The notes: generated by a model not told the origin, from the sequence alone. DNA of 64,000 nt from Verrucomicrobiota bacterium (GCA_028293545.1 JAQGOP010000032.1:62001-126000), one strand, 5' to 3'. Positions 51,579-60,897 are shown, numbered from the stretch's first letter. A program made the numbers and translations.

Positions 51579-52520
51579 ATGCTTCACCCCGCACCCCGCA
51601 GAATGCTCCGTCACGCCTCGAAGGTTGGACTGTCGGCCCTCGTCGCGCTTCTCACCGTCGCCGCCCCCGCGCAAACCAAGCCTTGGGAAGTGAACATGGA
51701 CCGGGTCAGGGTCGCCACCTTTGGCGCGAATTTGGGCGAGACCAATACCTTCCTTGTCCCCGGCGTGAACCTGATGGTGTCGGCGTACAGCGACGTTTGG
51801 TCCCAAGCCAAGAGCGGGGACGCCAACGCGCAGGCCCACGCGAAGGTTTATGTCAAAGGCCTGGACAAGGCGCTGGTCCAAGATCTCGCGAAGAAAATCC
51901 AGGACGACTTCGTCGGCAAACTTCGCGCGGCGGGCTATACGGTGCTGACCTACGACGACGTCAAAGACCTGCCCGATGTCATCAAGCAAGGCCGGGAATC
52001 CCCCGACGCAAAATGGGGCCTGCCGACAAACAAGAAGGATTCGAACACGTTCATCGTGGCCACGCCGACCGACGCGCAGGCGTTTGACCGCCCCATCCAG
52101 GGCCCGACCTGGCCCCTCCGGCACATCGCCAAGGAAAAGAAGCTGATGGTCCTCGTGCCCGATCTCTCGTTCGTCACGCCCCAGGTTTACGGGGAAAACA
52201 CCTCCGGCTACAAACGCGCCGAGATCGCGATCAAGACCGAGCCGACGCTGCGCCTTGTCGGCGCGATGTATTGGGGCGGCACCGACCGCGGCAACGCCAA
52301 CATCCAGGTGCAGGAACACGGCAAACGCCTCGCGGCGGAAAATGCCGGCGTGCTCAAGAAACTGTCCGAGGACAAAACCAGTTTCACCGCATCATGGGGA
52401 CGCTCGTCGGTCGACTATCTGTTCACCCTCGACCAGGCCGCATTCTCCGACGGCATCCTGCGCGTGAGCTATGCGCTCAACACGATGGTCGTGGATAAGA
52501 TCAAGCACGCGCACAAATAA
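51579..52520 (+). CDS. Secreted protein of unknown function
   Basis: A 313-aa protein with a signal peptide (KVGLSALVALLTVAAPAQT, residues about 15-33). I recognise no family. Its middle has LAKKIQDDFVGKLRAAGYTVLTYDDVKDLP, which resembles the GGDF-free alpha/beta part of lipid- or GNA1162-like outer-membrane proteins, but only weakly. The C-terminus has strand repeats with EIAIKTEPTLRLVGAMYWG. Met9 at 51603 is a possible start. The 224-nt gap upstream holds no gene I can support. Predicted location: periplasm or outer membrane. Confidence 0.7.
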   Translation: MLHPAPRRMLRHASKVGLSALVALLTVAAPAQTKPWEVNMDRVRVATFGANLGETNTFLVPGVNLMVSAYSDVWSQAKSGDANAQAHAKVYVKGLDKALVQDLAKKIQDDFVGKLRAAGYTVLTYDDVKDLPDVIKQGRESPDAKWGLPTNKKDSNTFIVATPTDAQAFDRPIQGPTWPLRHIAKEKKLMVLVPDLSFVTPQVYGENTSGYKRAEIAIKTEPTLRLVGAMYWGGTDRGNANIQVQEHGKRLAAENAGVLKKLSEDKTSFTASWGRSSVDYLFTLDQAAFSDGILRVSYALNTMVVDKIKHAHK

Positions 52521-52534
52521 ACGCGCCGGCGGCG

Positions 52535-53461
52535 TCAGCGCCGGCGATCGGTCTGAATCGTCACGCTGTTATCGAGCCGCTTCGAAAAATCCAGCGGATC
52601 GCCCACCGCGACGGAATCGCGCGCCACCTGGAACGCCCAGACTTGGAAATACGCCAGGTTGGCAGCGCCGTAGATCGTCGAGAATGCGCCATCGACCGCA
52701 TCCTGACCGCTTGAAACCTTGATCCGGGCGATGCGCGGCACGTGGAACCGCGCGTCAGTGGTGAACCACGAGCCGCCAAGGTAAACTTCGCCGTAAGCAT
52801 GGAAATCCATGTGGTTCTCCGGGTCCGGCACGCCGATGTCGGGTAGGTGGCCTGTCACGTAACGCGCGGGCAGGTTGAACGTCCGGTTCAACGCGACGGC
52901 GAGATGCGCGAAATCGCGGCAGACGCCGTAGCCGCGCTGGAGGACATCCCACGCCGATAAATCCGGCCGGCCGGAAAAATAACGATACTCGATGTTCGTG
53001 TGGATCCAGTGGCTGATCGCCTGCACCCGCGGCCAGCCGTGTTCAATCTGCCCAAATTTATCCCAGGCAAACTGGCCCAGCTTGTCCGAGTCGCAGTAAC
53101 GGCTCGGCAAGGTATAGCGCAGGACCGACGGCGGAAGATCGGACGGCGGGATCGGCGCCGTGTTGAAGAGGTCGTGGTTGTCCGGGTGGACATGGGCGCG
53201 AACGATCGCGTCGTGACGCATCTCGTGGCGTCCGCGCGGGAGCACCACGCGGTAAACCCGATTGCCGTGGCTGTCGCTGAACTCATCCGTGCGCAGGTTG
53301 CTGCCGAGCACGAGGCGTTCCTCCAGCACGACGTGCCGGCGATCCGGCAAGGGCTTCACGTTCAGCAAAAGCGTCGCCGAACCCGCAACCTCATAGATCA
53401 AGCTGCAGCCCACCCGGAGCGTCAGATCGAAGCTCTCGGGATCTGGGCTGAAGTTCGGCAT
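52535..53461 (-). CDS. Transglutaminase-like cysteine protease/amidase
   Basis: About 308 aa. The N-terminal beta domain (FDLTLRVGCSLIYEVAGSA, HVVLEERLVLGSNLRT) is a Bact_transglu_N-type region. The catalytic core has RGYGVCRDFAHLAVALNR with the nucleophilic Cys, MDFHAYGEVYLGG with the His, and WFTTDARF with the Asp. The full triad is present, so it is probably active. Met at 53461, 53485 or 53503 could be the start; 53461 begins just ahead of the conserved part. No signal peptide is convincing. It is divergent from the next gene with a 159-nt gap. Confidence 0.85.
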   Translation of the reverse strand: MPNFSPDPESFDLTLRVGCSLIYEVAGSATLLLNVKPLPDRRHVVLEERLVLGSNLRTDEFSDSHGNRVYRVVLPRGRHEMRHDAIVRAHVHPDNHDLFNTAPIPPSDLPPSVLRYTLPSRYCDSDKLGQFAWDKFGQIEHGWPRVQAISHWIHTNIEYRYFSGRPDLSAWDVLQRGYGVCRDFAHLAVALNRTFNLPARYVTGHLPDIGVPDPENHMDFHAYGEVYLGGSWFTTDARFHVPRIARIKVSSGQDAVDGAFSTIYGAANLAYFQVWAFQVARDSVAVGDPLDFSKRLDNSVTIQTDRRR

Positions 53462-53620
53462 TGCCCAGAGGGGAGCCACAATCATGCCACAGGCAACAGT
53501 CATTTGGTTGCCCGCAAAGCGGGTGGAGTGGGTTGTCCCCCCGCGGAATAAAAACGTACAAACTAGCAGACGATTCTGGACGTAATTTCCGTGGCTCCTG
53601 CTAGCCTGCAATTCCTCCCC

Positions 53621-54433
53621 ATGCCCACCCCTTCGACCGACCTCACCGCCGAGCAGATCGCGCTCTTCAACGAACGCGGTTACCACATCCACCCCAAACT
53701 TTTTTCCGCCGACGAAGTCGCCGCGATCAATGCGGCCGCCGACCGCGTCATCGCCGGGCAATTCGACAAAGGCGCCCCACCCGACGTTACGACGCTGCGT
53801 CGCGAGCCCGTCGACCTGATCAAGATCGACAACACTTGGAAGGCCGACACCACGCTCGAGCGGACCGTCCTCAGCCCACGCATCGGGCACATCGCCGCCC
53901 AGCTGATCGGCGCGCCGAGCATCAAGATGTGGCACGACCAGCTGCTCGACAAACCTCCGCACGGCGGCCGCGTCGTCACGTACCACCAGGATTGGGCGTA
54001 CTGGCAGATGGTCGCGGAGTGCGAGACAGTGACGTGCTGGATCGCGTTGGACGACGTGCTGCCGGAATCGGGCCCGATGGTTTTCCTCGAAGGCAGCCAC
54101 AAGCTCGGCATCTGGAAACTCCCGATGGGGATCTCCGGCGACGACTCGCAGAAGCCGAACCTGCCTGCCGGCTTCAAGACGCGCGAAGTGCCGGTCATCA
54201 TTCCCAAGGGCGCGGTGTCGTTTCACCACGGCCTGCTCCTGCACGGGAGCGATCGCAATTTCTCCCCGAGCCGTCGACGCGCCATCGTCTCCCACGTCAT
54301 GTCCGGTGAATGCACCTATCGCCCGGGCCAGGAACACATGAACGACTGGATGATGAAGCGCTACCCCGAGCACCCCCAGCCCGGCGAAAAATTCCGCGGC
54401 CCGCAGTTCCCCCAGATGTGGCCCGCCGCATAG
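53621..54433 (+). CDS. Phytanoyl-CoA dioxygenase-family Fe(II)/2-oxoglutarate oxygenase
   Basis: A 270-aa oxygenase. The iron ligands are visible as HQDWAYW (HxD) and the distal His in SFHHGLLLHGSDRN. SPSRRRAIVSHVM carries the Arg that binds the 2-oxoglutarate carboxylate. LDDVLPESGPMVFLEGSHKLG is the conserved barrel turn. PhyH-family enzymes hydroxylate diverse substrates (lipids, amino acids, natural products), so the substrate is open. The ATG at 53621 is used; an upstream GTG would add ten residues. It converges with ptsI. Confidence 0.88.
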   Translation: MPTPSTDLTAEQIALFNERGYHIHPKLFSADEVAAINAAADRVIAGQFDKGAPPDVTTLRREPVDLIKIDNTWKADTTLERTVLSPRIGHIAAQLIGAPSIKMWHDQLLDKPPHGGRVVTYHQDWAYWQMVAECETVTCWIALDDVLPESGPMVFLEGSHKLGIWKLPMGISGDDSQKPNLPAGFKTREVPVIIPKGAVSFHHGLLLHGSDRNFSPSRRRAIVSHVMSGECTYRPGQEHMNDWMMKRYPEHPQPGEKFRGPQFPQMWPAA

Positions 54434-54460
54434 CCGCGGGCGTCTCCTGCTCCTTCGGTC

Positions 54461-56224
54461 CTATTCCACGCTCACGCGCTTCCGATAGAAAGCGTCGCAC
54501 TTCGCGTAGATTTCCTTCGGCGAGGTCATGGTCATCGCCTCCGCGGCCAGGGCCTTCGCGTCCGCCATCGTCATCGCGCGCACGAGATATTTCACCGACG
54601 GCAGCCACGCGGGCGACATGCTCAACCCATCGACGCCCAAGCCCAGCAGCAGCGGCACAAACACGGGATCGCCGGCCATTTCCCCGCACACGCTCACCGG
54701 CACGCCCGCCTTGTGCGCGGCGTCCACGATCTGCTTCAGCGTTCGCAACACCGCGGGGTGCGTCGGTTCGTAGAGATGGGCAATGCGGTCATTCACCCGG
54801 TCAACCGCGAGCAGGTACTGGATCAGGTCATTTGTCCCGATGCTGAAAAACGCGCAGCTCTTCGCCAGGAGGTCGGTGGTCGCAGCCGCGCTCGGGATTT
54901 CGATCATCGCGCCCACCTCGATTTTTTCGTCGAACGGCTGGCTGCGCTGCTTGAGCTCGACTTTGCACTCCTCGAGAATGGCATTCGCCTTCGCGAGTTC
55001 ATCCTCGCCGCTGATCATCGGGTACATGAGCTGAACCTTCCCGTACGCGCTCGCCATCAGGATCGCGCGCAGCTGGTCCTTGAAAATCTCGGTGTGGACC
55101 AGGCAGAAGCGGATCGCGCGGCATCCCATGAAGGGATTATCCTCTTTCGGGAAGAGGCTCGGGTTGCCCGCCATCGGCTTGTCCCCGCCCAAGTCGAGCG
55201 AACGGATGATCACCGGGTTCGGCGCGAGCGCCTCGACCACCTTCTTGTACGTCAGGAACTGCTCCTGCTCCGTCGGAATCCGGGCGGAATTCAGGTAAAG
55301 GTATTCCGTGCGATAGAGGCCGATGCCCGCGGCCTGGTAATCCTTCACCATCTGCAGCTCCTCCACCCGCTCGATGTTCGCCATCAGCGAAACGGCGACC
55401 CCGTCCAGCGTGATCGCCGGCTGGCTGTTCGCCTTCAACAGCAGGCTTTCAAAGGTCTTTTTCTGCTCCTGGATCTTGCCGTAGCGGAAGAGCGTCGTCT
55501 CCGACGGGTTGATGATGATGATCCCGTCGTAGCCATCGACGATCGCCCAGTCGCCGTTCTTGACCCGGCGCGTCACGTCGCGCACGCCGACCACCGCCGG
55601 CACTTTCATCGACCGCGCCATGATCACCGCGTGGCTCGTCCGGCTGCCGGAATCCGTCACCAGCGCGAGTGCCTCGGAGCGATCGATGTTCGCGGAGTCG
55701 GAAGGTGAAACATCGTTCGCGACGATGATGCGCTTGTCGGCCAGGCGGCTCAGGCTGTTCTCGGCCTGGCCGAGCAGGTTTTGCAGCACACGCTGGGCAA
55801 CGTCGCGGATGTCGCCCGCGCGCTCGCGCAGGTACTCGTCGTCGATCTCGGAAAACGCCTGGATGTACCGCGAGGAAACGTGGTCGAAGCAGGTTTCGAT
55901 ATTGCGGCCGGTGGACTCGAATTCGCGGATCGTCTCGCCGATCAGCGCCTGGTCCTCGAGCACCAGCAGGTGCGCATCGAAGATCAGCGCTTCCTCCGGC
56001 CCCAGGTTTTTTTCCACCTCGCCCTTGATCTTGGAAATCTGCTGCCGCGTGGAAACGAGCGCCTTTTCAAAGCGCCCGACTTCCGCGATCCGCTTGTCGG
56101 CATCGACCTGGTAGTTCGGCACCTCGACGTCGCTCTGGATGAACACGAAGACCTGCCCATAGGCAATGCCCTGCGAGGCGGAGAGGCCTTGCACGATCAC
56201 TTCGTTTTTTCCGGGTGAGTCCAT
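54461..56224 (-). CDS. ptsI: Phosphoenolpyruvate-protein phosphotransferase (PTS enzyme I)
   Basis: Transfers phosphate from PEP to HPr. The 587-aa protein has the catalytic His in SGSRTSHAVIMARSM, the PEP-binding LGGDKPM and NPFMGCRAIRF blocks, GAMIEIPSAA, SIGTNDLIQYLLAVDR and the catalytic Cys in VCGEMAGDP. The N-terminal HPr-binding helices are also present. Length is normal. No HPr (ptsH) or enzyme II gene is nearby, so its sugar or regulatory role cannot be read from context. The 86-nt gap to ispE does not show a promoter I can trust. Confidence 0.95.
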   Translation of the reverse strand: MDSPGKNEVIVQGLSASQGIAYGQVFVFIQSDVEVPNYQVDADKRIAEVGRFEKALVSTRQQISKIKGEVEKNLGPEEALIFDAHLLVLEDQALIGETIREFESTGRNIETCFDHVSSRYIQAFSEIDDEYLRERAGDIRDVAQRVLQNLLGQAENSLSRLADKRIIVANDVSPSDSANIDRSEALALVTDSGSRTSHAVIMARSMKVPAVVGVRDVTRRVKNGDWAIVDGYDGIIIINPSETTLFRYGKIQEQKKTFESLLLKANSQPAITLDGVAVSLMANIERVEELQMVKDYQAAGIGLYRTEYLYLNSARIPTEQEQFLTYKKVVEALAPNPVIIRSLDLGGDKPMAGNPSLFPKEDNPFMGCRAIRFCLVHTEIFKDQLRAILMASAYGKVQLMYPMISGEDELAKANAILEECKVELKQRSQPFDEKIEVGAMIEIPSAAATTDLLAKSCAFFSIGTNDLIQYLLAVDRVNDRIAHLYEPTHPAVLRTLKQIVDAAHKAGVPVSVCGEMAGDPVFVPLLLGLGVDGLSMSPAWLPSVKYLVRAMTMADAKALAAEAMTMTSPKEIYAKCDAFYRKRVSVE

Positions 56225-56310
56225 GGAGGTGCGTGGTGCCTCCAGGCATTGGGGCTATGCAGGCGGCGCCGGACGATAACGCGTCTCTCCCGGAGCGCGT
56301 CAATGCGGAT

Positions 56311-57204
56311 TTACAAAAGCTTCGTCAGAATCACGAATGACGACGCTCCCCACGCGTCGCGCACCAGCGCGACGATCTCGTCGACGGGGGCGTTCTCCGG
56401 CAGCAGCGCAAAGCACGCGCTTCCGCTCCCGCTCATGCGCGGGGCCAGCCCGAAGCGCCGTTGCAGCCGCGCGAGCAGAACCGGCAGCGCCGTGAACTTC
56501 GCGAACGCCGGTCGCTCGAGGGAATTGAACCAGCCCGGGCCCGGCTCATCTCCTGCGCGCATGCCGGCGAGCGCGTCTTCCAAACTCTCCTCGGCCTTCC
56601 CCTTCGGCAGGTACGATCCCGGCGCACCCTTCGCCAGCGCCGCATAAGCCCACGGCGTGGAAATCCCGAAGGCCGGCTTGAACACGAGCACGCGCCGCCC
56701 CTGCAGCGCCGCAGCCACCCGGTCCGGCGCCGCGTCCACCTGCTCACCGCGACCGCGCATCACGACGGGACCGCCGAGGAGGAACATGGGACAATCGGAT
56801 CCGACTTCCGCCGCGACTTCCGCGAGCTTGGATCCCGAAAGCGGCGAACCCGCCAGGCGGTTCAAACCCACCAGCGCCATCGCCGCGTCGCTGCTGCCGC
56901 CCCCCAAGCCTGCGCCCATGGGAATTCGCTTCGTGAGGACAAAGCGCGCGCTGCCGGTCCAGCCCGAAGCCGCGCGAAATGCCTGGGCCGCGCGCAGCAC
57001 GAGGTTGGATGAGTCCCGCGGCACGGCGGGGTCGTCGCAGGCCAGGGAAAAATCCGGGCCCGTCGACGCTTCAAACGTGAGCGTGTCGCCGAACTCGAGC
57101 GGCGCTGCCAACGACACAAGGTCGTGGAATCCGTCCGGGCGCTTTCCCGTGACAGCGAGGAAAAGATTCAGCTTCGCGGGACAGAAAAGTTCAAGGGGCG
57201 CCAC
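56311..57204 (-). CDS. ispE: 4-diphosphocytidyl-2-C-methyl-D-erythritol kinase
   Basis: Fourth step of the MEP isoprenoid pathway: ATP-dependent phosphorylation of CDP-methylerythritol. The 297-aa GHMP kinase has CPAKLNLFLAVTGKRPDGFHDL (substrate site), IPMGAGLGGGSSDAAMAL (glycine-rich ATP loop) and RMSGSGSACFALL. All three GHMP motifs are intact. It is divergent from pyrF with a 57-nt gap. The ispD and ispF genes lie 1-1.5 kb away on the other strand, so three MEP genes are together. Confidence 0.95.
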   Translation of the reverse strand: MAPLELFCPAKLNLFLAVTGKRPDGFHDLVSLAAPLEFGDTLTFEASTGPDFSLACDDPAVPRDSSNLVLRAAQAFRAASGWTGSARFVLTKRIPMGAGLGGGSSDAAMALVGLNRLAGSPLSGSKLAEVAAEVGSDCPMFLLGGPVVMRGRGEQVDAAPDRVAAALQGRRVLVFKPAFGISTPWAYAALAKGAPGSYLPKGKAEESLEDALAGMRAGDEPGPGWFNSLERPAFAKFTALPVLLARLQRRFGLAPRMSGSGSACFALLPENAPVDEIVALVRDAWGASSFVILTKLL

Positions 57205-57261
57205 GATGTGATTAAAACATTGGCGATGGCCCTAGCGGGGCGTCAGCATTTTTCCATCATC

Positions 57262-57978
57262 ATGGCTTGCGACCTTATCCTTGTCCTCGACGCCCCATCC
57301 CCGCTCGAAGTCACCCCCGCGCTCCGCCAGCTCCAAGGCACCGTCCGGTGGGTGAAGATTGGCTTGGAAATGTTCACCGCCTGCGGCCCCGACTGCGTCC
57401 GCGAAATCGCGGGTCTCGGTTTCAAGATTTTCCTCGATCTCAAGCTCCACGATATCCCGAACACCGTGGCAAAATCGGTGGAATCCGTGTCCAGCCTTCC
57501 CATCCACATGCTGACCGTCCACACGAGCGGCGGCCGCGAAATGATGCAGTGGGCGGCGAAGGCCCAGCAGCAGCATGCCCCGGGTCTCCTGCTGCTCGGC
57601 GTCACGGTGCTGACCTCGACGAGTGCCGCCGGCCTCGCCGAAACCGGGGTGGCCGACTCGCCCGAGGCCCAGGTCCTCCGCCTCGGGCGCCTCGCGATCG
57701 ACTCCGGGCTGCGCGGCCTGGTGTGTTCGCCGCTCGAGATTTCCCCGCTCCGCGGCATCCTGCCGAACGACGTCCAGCTCGTGACACCCGGGATCCGCCC
57801 GCGTGGCGCGAGCGTCGACGACCAAAGCCGCATCATGACCCCTTCCGCTGCCGCCGAAGCCGGCGCCAACTTCCTGGTCGTCGGCCGCCCCATTTTCCAG
57901 GCCCCCGACCCGGTCGGAGCCGCCAAAGCCATCCTCGCCGAACTCGGGAGGGCAGAGGCTAAAGGCGTGAAGGGTTGA
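57262..57978 (+). CDS. pyrF: Orotidine 5'-phosphate decarboxylase
   Basis: Last step of UMP synthesis. The 238-aa TIM barrel has LILVLDAPS (start of strand 1), FLDLKLHDIPNTVAKS with the catalytic Lys and Asp pair, HMLTVHTSGG, VTVLTS and LVTPGIRPRG with the phosphate-binding loop. Normal length for the bacterial type I enzyme. ATG 57262 is preferred over ATG 57226 because it begins directly ahead of strand 1. The gap to ispD (57979-58068) holds a TTGAAAG/CTTTCAA element. Confidence 0.95.
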   Translation: MACDLILVLDAPSPLEVTPALRQLQGTVRWVKIGLEMFTACGPDCVREIAGLGFKIFLDLKLHDIPNTVAKSVESVSSLPIHMLTVHTSGGREMMQWAAKAQQQHAPGLLLLGVTVLTSTSAAGLAETGVADSPEAQVLRLGRLAIDSGLRGLVCSPLEISPLRGILPNDVQLVTPGIRPRGASVDDQSRIMTPSAAAEAGANFLVVGRPIFQAPDPVGAAKAILAELGRAEAKGVKG

Positions 57979-58020
57979 AATGATTAATTGTTCAGCCTTC
58001 CGACCTTCGCCTTTCAACTT
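57973..58020. repeat. TTGAAAG/CTTTCAA intergenic repeat region, copy 3
   Basis: The end of pyrF and its 3' gap read GGGTTGAAATGATT, then CCTTTCAACTTTCCGC about 35 nt later. The pattern matches copies at 6728-6830 and 43243-43330, but here the first half is weaker. Confidence 0.4.
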
Positions 58021-58068
58021 TCCGCTTCCCACCCTTCACTCCTTTTCCTTTTCAGCCCTTCGTCTTCC

Positions 58069-58740
58069 ATGAGCCGCACCGCCGTCATCCTCCTCGCCGC
58101 CGGCACCGGTGCACGCATGAAGGGCATCGTTTCTGACAAGGTGCTGGTGCCGCTCGCGGGCCGGCCGGTTTTTGCGCATTCGGTCGCGGCGTTCATGGCC
58201 AGCAGCGTGGGCGATTACTATGTCGTCGTTTACCGCGACCCGCGGCAGATGACCGAGTTGATGGCGTACGCGCCGACCCCTTCCGCCCTGGTCCAGGGCG
58301 GGCGCGAGCGGCAGGACTCGGTGATGAATGCGCTGGCCGCGCTGCCCGACGACATCGCGCATGTTTTCATCCACGATTGCGCGCGTCCCTTGGTGCGACC
58401 CGAGCAACTCGTCGCCCTCCACAAGATCGTGCGCCGCGAGGCCGCGGTCGTGCTGGCTCATCGGGTCACCGACACGATCAAACAGCATTCCGACGACGCG
58501 CGGCTGCGCACGCTCGATCGCTCGCGCCTGTGGGCGATGGAAACCCCGCAGGTCTTTTCGCGCGAGCTGATCGTCCGCGCTTACGCCCGCGTCGCGGCAC
58601 GGCACTTGCGCGTGACCGACGACGCGTCCGCCGTGGAAAAACTCGGGCACCCGGTCGCACTGCTGGAGAATCCGCATCCGAATCCGAAAATCACCACGCC
58701 GGCTGATTTGGCGTACCTCGAATTTCTTTTCGCGCAGTGA
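58069..58740 (+). CDS. ispD: 2-C-methyl-D-erythritol 4-phosphate cytidylyltransferase
   Basis: Third step of the MEP pathway: joins CMP to methylerythritol phosphate. The 223-aa nucleotidyltransferase has ILLAAGTGARM (CTP loop), QGGRERQDSVMNAL, HDCARPLV, AHRVTDTIK and METPQVFSRELI, all IspD-type. The PKQ that normally follows the glycine loop reads SDKVLVPL, so the lysine is kept but the proline is not. The start at 58069 is preceded by no clear RBS. It lies 34 nt before ispF. Confidence 0.93.
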   Translation: MSRTAVILLAAGTGARMKGIVSDKVLVPLAGRPVFAHSVAAFMASSVGDYYVVVYRDPRQMTELMAYAPTPSALVQGGRERQDSVMNALAALPDDIAHVFIHDCARPLVRPEQLVALHKIVRREAAVVLAHRVTDTIKQHSDDARLRTLDRSRLWAMETPQVFSRELIVRAYARVAARHLRVTDDASAVEKLGHPVALLENPHPNPKITTPADLAYLEFLFAQ

Positions 58741-58774
58741 ACCCTTCCCGCCATTTCGCCGGGATCCCCCACCG

Positions 58775-59254
58775 ATGAGTTTTCGCGTCGGCCATGGTTA
58801 CGATATTCACCGGGTCGCGGCGGGGCGGCCGCTGGTTCTCGGCGGCGTGAAGTTCGACACGCCCTTTGGATTGGACGGTCACTCCGATGCCGACTGCCTG
58901 ACCCATGCGATCTGCGACGCCATCCTGGGTGCCGCGGCGCTGCCCGACATCGGCCATTTTTTTCCCGACACCGACCCGGCGTTCAAAGGCATCGATTCCC
59001 AGGCCTTGCTGCGCCGCGTCGTCAGCGAAGTCAGGAAACTCGGCTTCGATATCCTCAACATCGATGCGACCCTGGTTGCCGAAAAACCGAAGATCGCGCC
59101 GCGCCTGGCGGAAATGAAAGCGGCGCTCGCCGCCTCGACCGGGCTGATGGCCGATGAGATCGGCCTCAAGGCCACGACCAATGAAGGGGTTGACGACATC
59201 GGCCGCGGGCTCGCGATCGCCGCGCACGCCGTTGTCCTCGTGAAGAAGTCCTGA
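58775..59254 (+). CDS. ispF: 2-C-methyl-D-erythritol 2,4-cyclodiphosphate synthase
   Basis: Fifth step of the MEP pathway: cyclises the diphosphocytidyl intermediate to MEcPP with release of CMP. The 159-aa protein has VGHGYDIHR (zinc site Asp and His), LDGHSDADCLTHAICDAILGAA, IGHFFPDTDPAFKG and LKATTNEGVDDIGRG, the canonical KATTxE loop. Length is standard. The stop codon overlaps the ATG of the next gene by one base. Confidence 0.96.
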   Translation: MSFRVGHGYDIHRVAAGRPLVLGGVKFDTPFGLDGHSDADCLTHAICDAILGAAALPDIGHFFPDTDPAFKGIDSQALLRRVVSEVRKLGFDILNIDATLVAEKPKIAPRLAEMKAALAASTGLMADEIGLKATTNEGVDDIGRGLAIAAHAVVLVKKS

Positions 59255-60897
59255 TGTCGCGTTCCACCGCTGGCGATCCCCGCCGTTTTTTCCCGCGCTG
59301 CAGCCGCCTGCTGGCCGCATTGATTGCGATCACCGCCGGCTGCGAGAAACGCGAAACCGCCGTGCGCAGCGGCAATCGCGAGCAGGTCCTGCATCGCGGC
59401 ATCGGGTCGGAAGTGAGCGACCTCGATCCGCAGCTCGCCTCGACGATCGCCGAAGGCGACGTCGCTTCGGCCCTGTTCGAGGGCTTGGTCGGGGAAGATC
59501 CCGTTGACCTGCACCCGGTTCCCGGCGTGGCCCAAAGCTGGGAAATTTCCCCGGACCAGCTCACCTACACTTTCCACCTGCGCGAAAACGCGCGCTGGTC
59601 CGACGGCGCACCCGTCACCGCCACGGATTTCGCCGCGTCGTGGAAGCGCATGCTCACGCCGTCGCTCGGCGCGGGCAATGCGGACATGCTTTACCTGATC
59701 CAAGGCGCGGAGGCTTTCCACAAAGGCACGTCGAAGGAATTTTCCAAAGTCGGCATCACGATCGTCGACCCGCGCACCCTGCGGGTCATGCTCGAGCACC
59801 CGGCGCCGCAGTTTCTCTCGCTGCTGAGCCTGCCCACGTGGCTGCCGGTGCCACTGCAGGCAATCACCGCCGCCGGTGCCGCCGCGGAGCGCGGCAACCG
59901 CTGGACCCGGGCGGAGCATCTCGTGGGCAACGGTCCTTTCATGCTCAAATCGTGGCAGGCCAACCGCCGGATCGTCGTGGAAAAATCGCCGACGTATTGG
60001 GACGCCGCGCAGGTCCGGCTGAACGCGATCAATTTCTACCCCATCGAAAGCCTCGACGCCGAGGAACGCGCATTTCGCTCGGGTCAGCTGCACGTGACGT
60101 ACGTGCTCCCGCTCGGCAAGGTGGAGGCCTACCGTCGCGACGCGCCCCAGTTCCTGCGCATCGACCCGTACCTGAACACCTACTTCCTCCGCCTCAACGT
60201 CCGGCGCCCGCCTTTCGGCGACGAACGCGTCCGGCAGGCGCTGGCCCAGGCGGTCGATCGCACGGGCCTCGTGGAAAAAATCCTGCACGGCGGCCAAAAA
60301 GCCGCGACCACCGTCACGCCGCCGGGCTTGCCGGGCTACACTCCTCCTCCCGGCCTCAAAACCGATTTCGACGCCGCCCGCCGCCTGCTCGCCGAGGCCG
60401 GTTATCCCGGCGGCAAGGGACTGCCCGCCTTGGAACTTCTTTATAACACCTCGGAGAATCACCGCACCCTCGCCGAGGCGATCCAGGAAATGTGGCGCCG
60501 CGAACTCGGCATCGAGGTGCGCCTCCAGAACCAGGAGTTCAAGGTGGTCCTCGATGAGCGCCGCGCCGGGCATTACCAGGTGCTGCTCTCGGATTGGGTC
60601 GGCGATTATCTCGACGCCGCGACGTTCCTCGACCTTTGGCGCAGTGACAGCGGGAACAATCACACCGGCTGGTCCAGCGCGGATTACGACGCACGCCTGT
60701 TTGCCGCGGCGCGCGCGAGCGATCCCGCCGACCGCAACGCCCAGTTCCAAGAGGCCGAATCGCTCATGCTGGCCGCCGCCCCCGTGATTCCCCTCTACTA
60801 TAATACCCATGTCTTCCTGCTCCAATCCTCGGTGAAAGGCTGGCACCCTACCCTCCTCGACCATCATCCTTACAAGCATGTGTGGTTGGAAGAATAA
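59254..60897 (+). CDS. Peptide/oligopeptide ABC transporter substrate-binding lipoprotein (SBP family 5), copy 1
   Basis: A 547-aa protein. The signal region LLAALIAITAGC has a lipobox, so it is anchored in the membrane. The mature part has VSDLDPQLASTIAEGDVASALFEGL, AQSWEISPDQLTYTFHLRENARWSDGAPVTATDF, NGPFMLKSW and NVRRPPFGDERVRQALAQAVDR, the SBP_bac_5 signature set. It binds oligopeptides or similar in the periplasm. The start overlaps the ispF stop codon by one base. The next gene is a paralogue and overlaps by 20 nt. No permease or ATPase gene is visible within the window. Confidence 0.93.
   Translation: MSRSTAGDPRRFFPRCSRLLAALIAITAGCEKRETAVRSGNREQVLHRGIGSEVSDLDPQLASTIAEGDVASALFEGLVGEDPVDLHPVPGVAQSWEISPDQLTYTFHLRENARWSDGAPVTATDFAASWKRMLTPSLGAGNADMLYLIQGAEAFHKGTSKEFSKVGITIVDPRTLRVMLEHPAPQFLSLLSLPTWLPVPLQAITAAGAAAERGNRWTRAEHLVGNGPFMLKSWQANRRIVVEKSPTYWDAAQVRLNAINFYPIESLDAEERAFRSGQLHVTYVLPLGKVEAYRRDAPQFLRIDPYLNTYFLRLNVRRPPFGDERVRQALAQAVDRTGLVEKILHGGQKAATTVTPPGLPGYTPPPGLKTDFDAARRLLAEAGYPGGKGLPALELLYNTSENHRTLAEAIQEMWRRELGIEVRLQNQEFKVVLDERRAGHYQVLLSDWVGDYLDAATFLDLWRSDSGNNHTGWSSADYDARLFAAARASDPADRNAQFQEAESLMLAAAPVIPLYYNTHVFLLQSSVKGWHPTLLDHHPYKHVWLEE

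Noticed and set aside
51358..51594. A possible 78-aa gene on the minus strand in the 224-nt gap
   Set aside because: No start context, no recognised domain and Trp/Arg-rich. The gap more likely holds regulatory DNA or another dispersed repeat.
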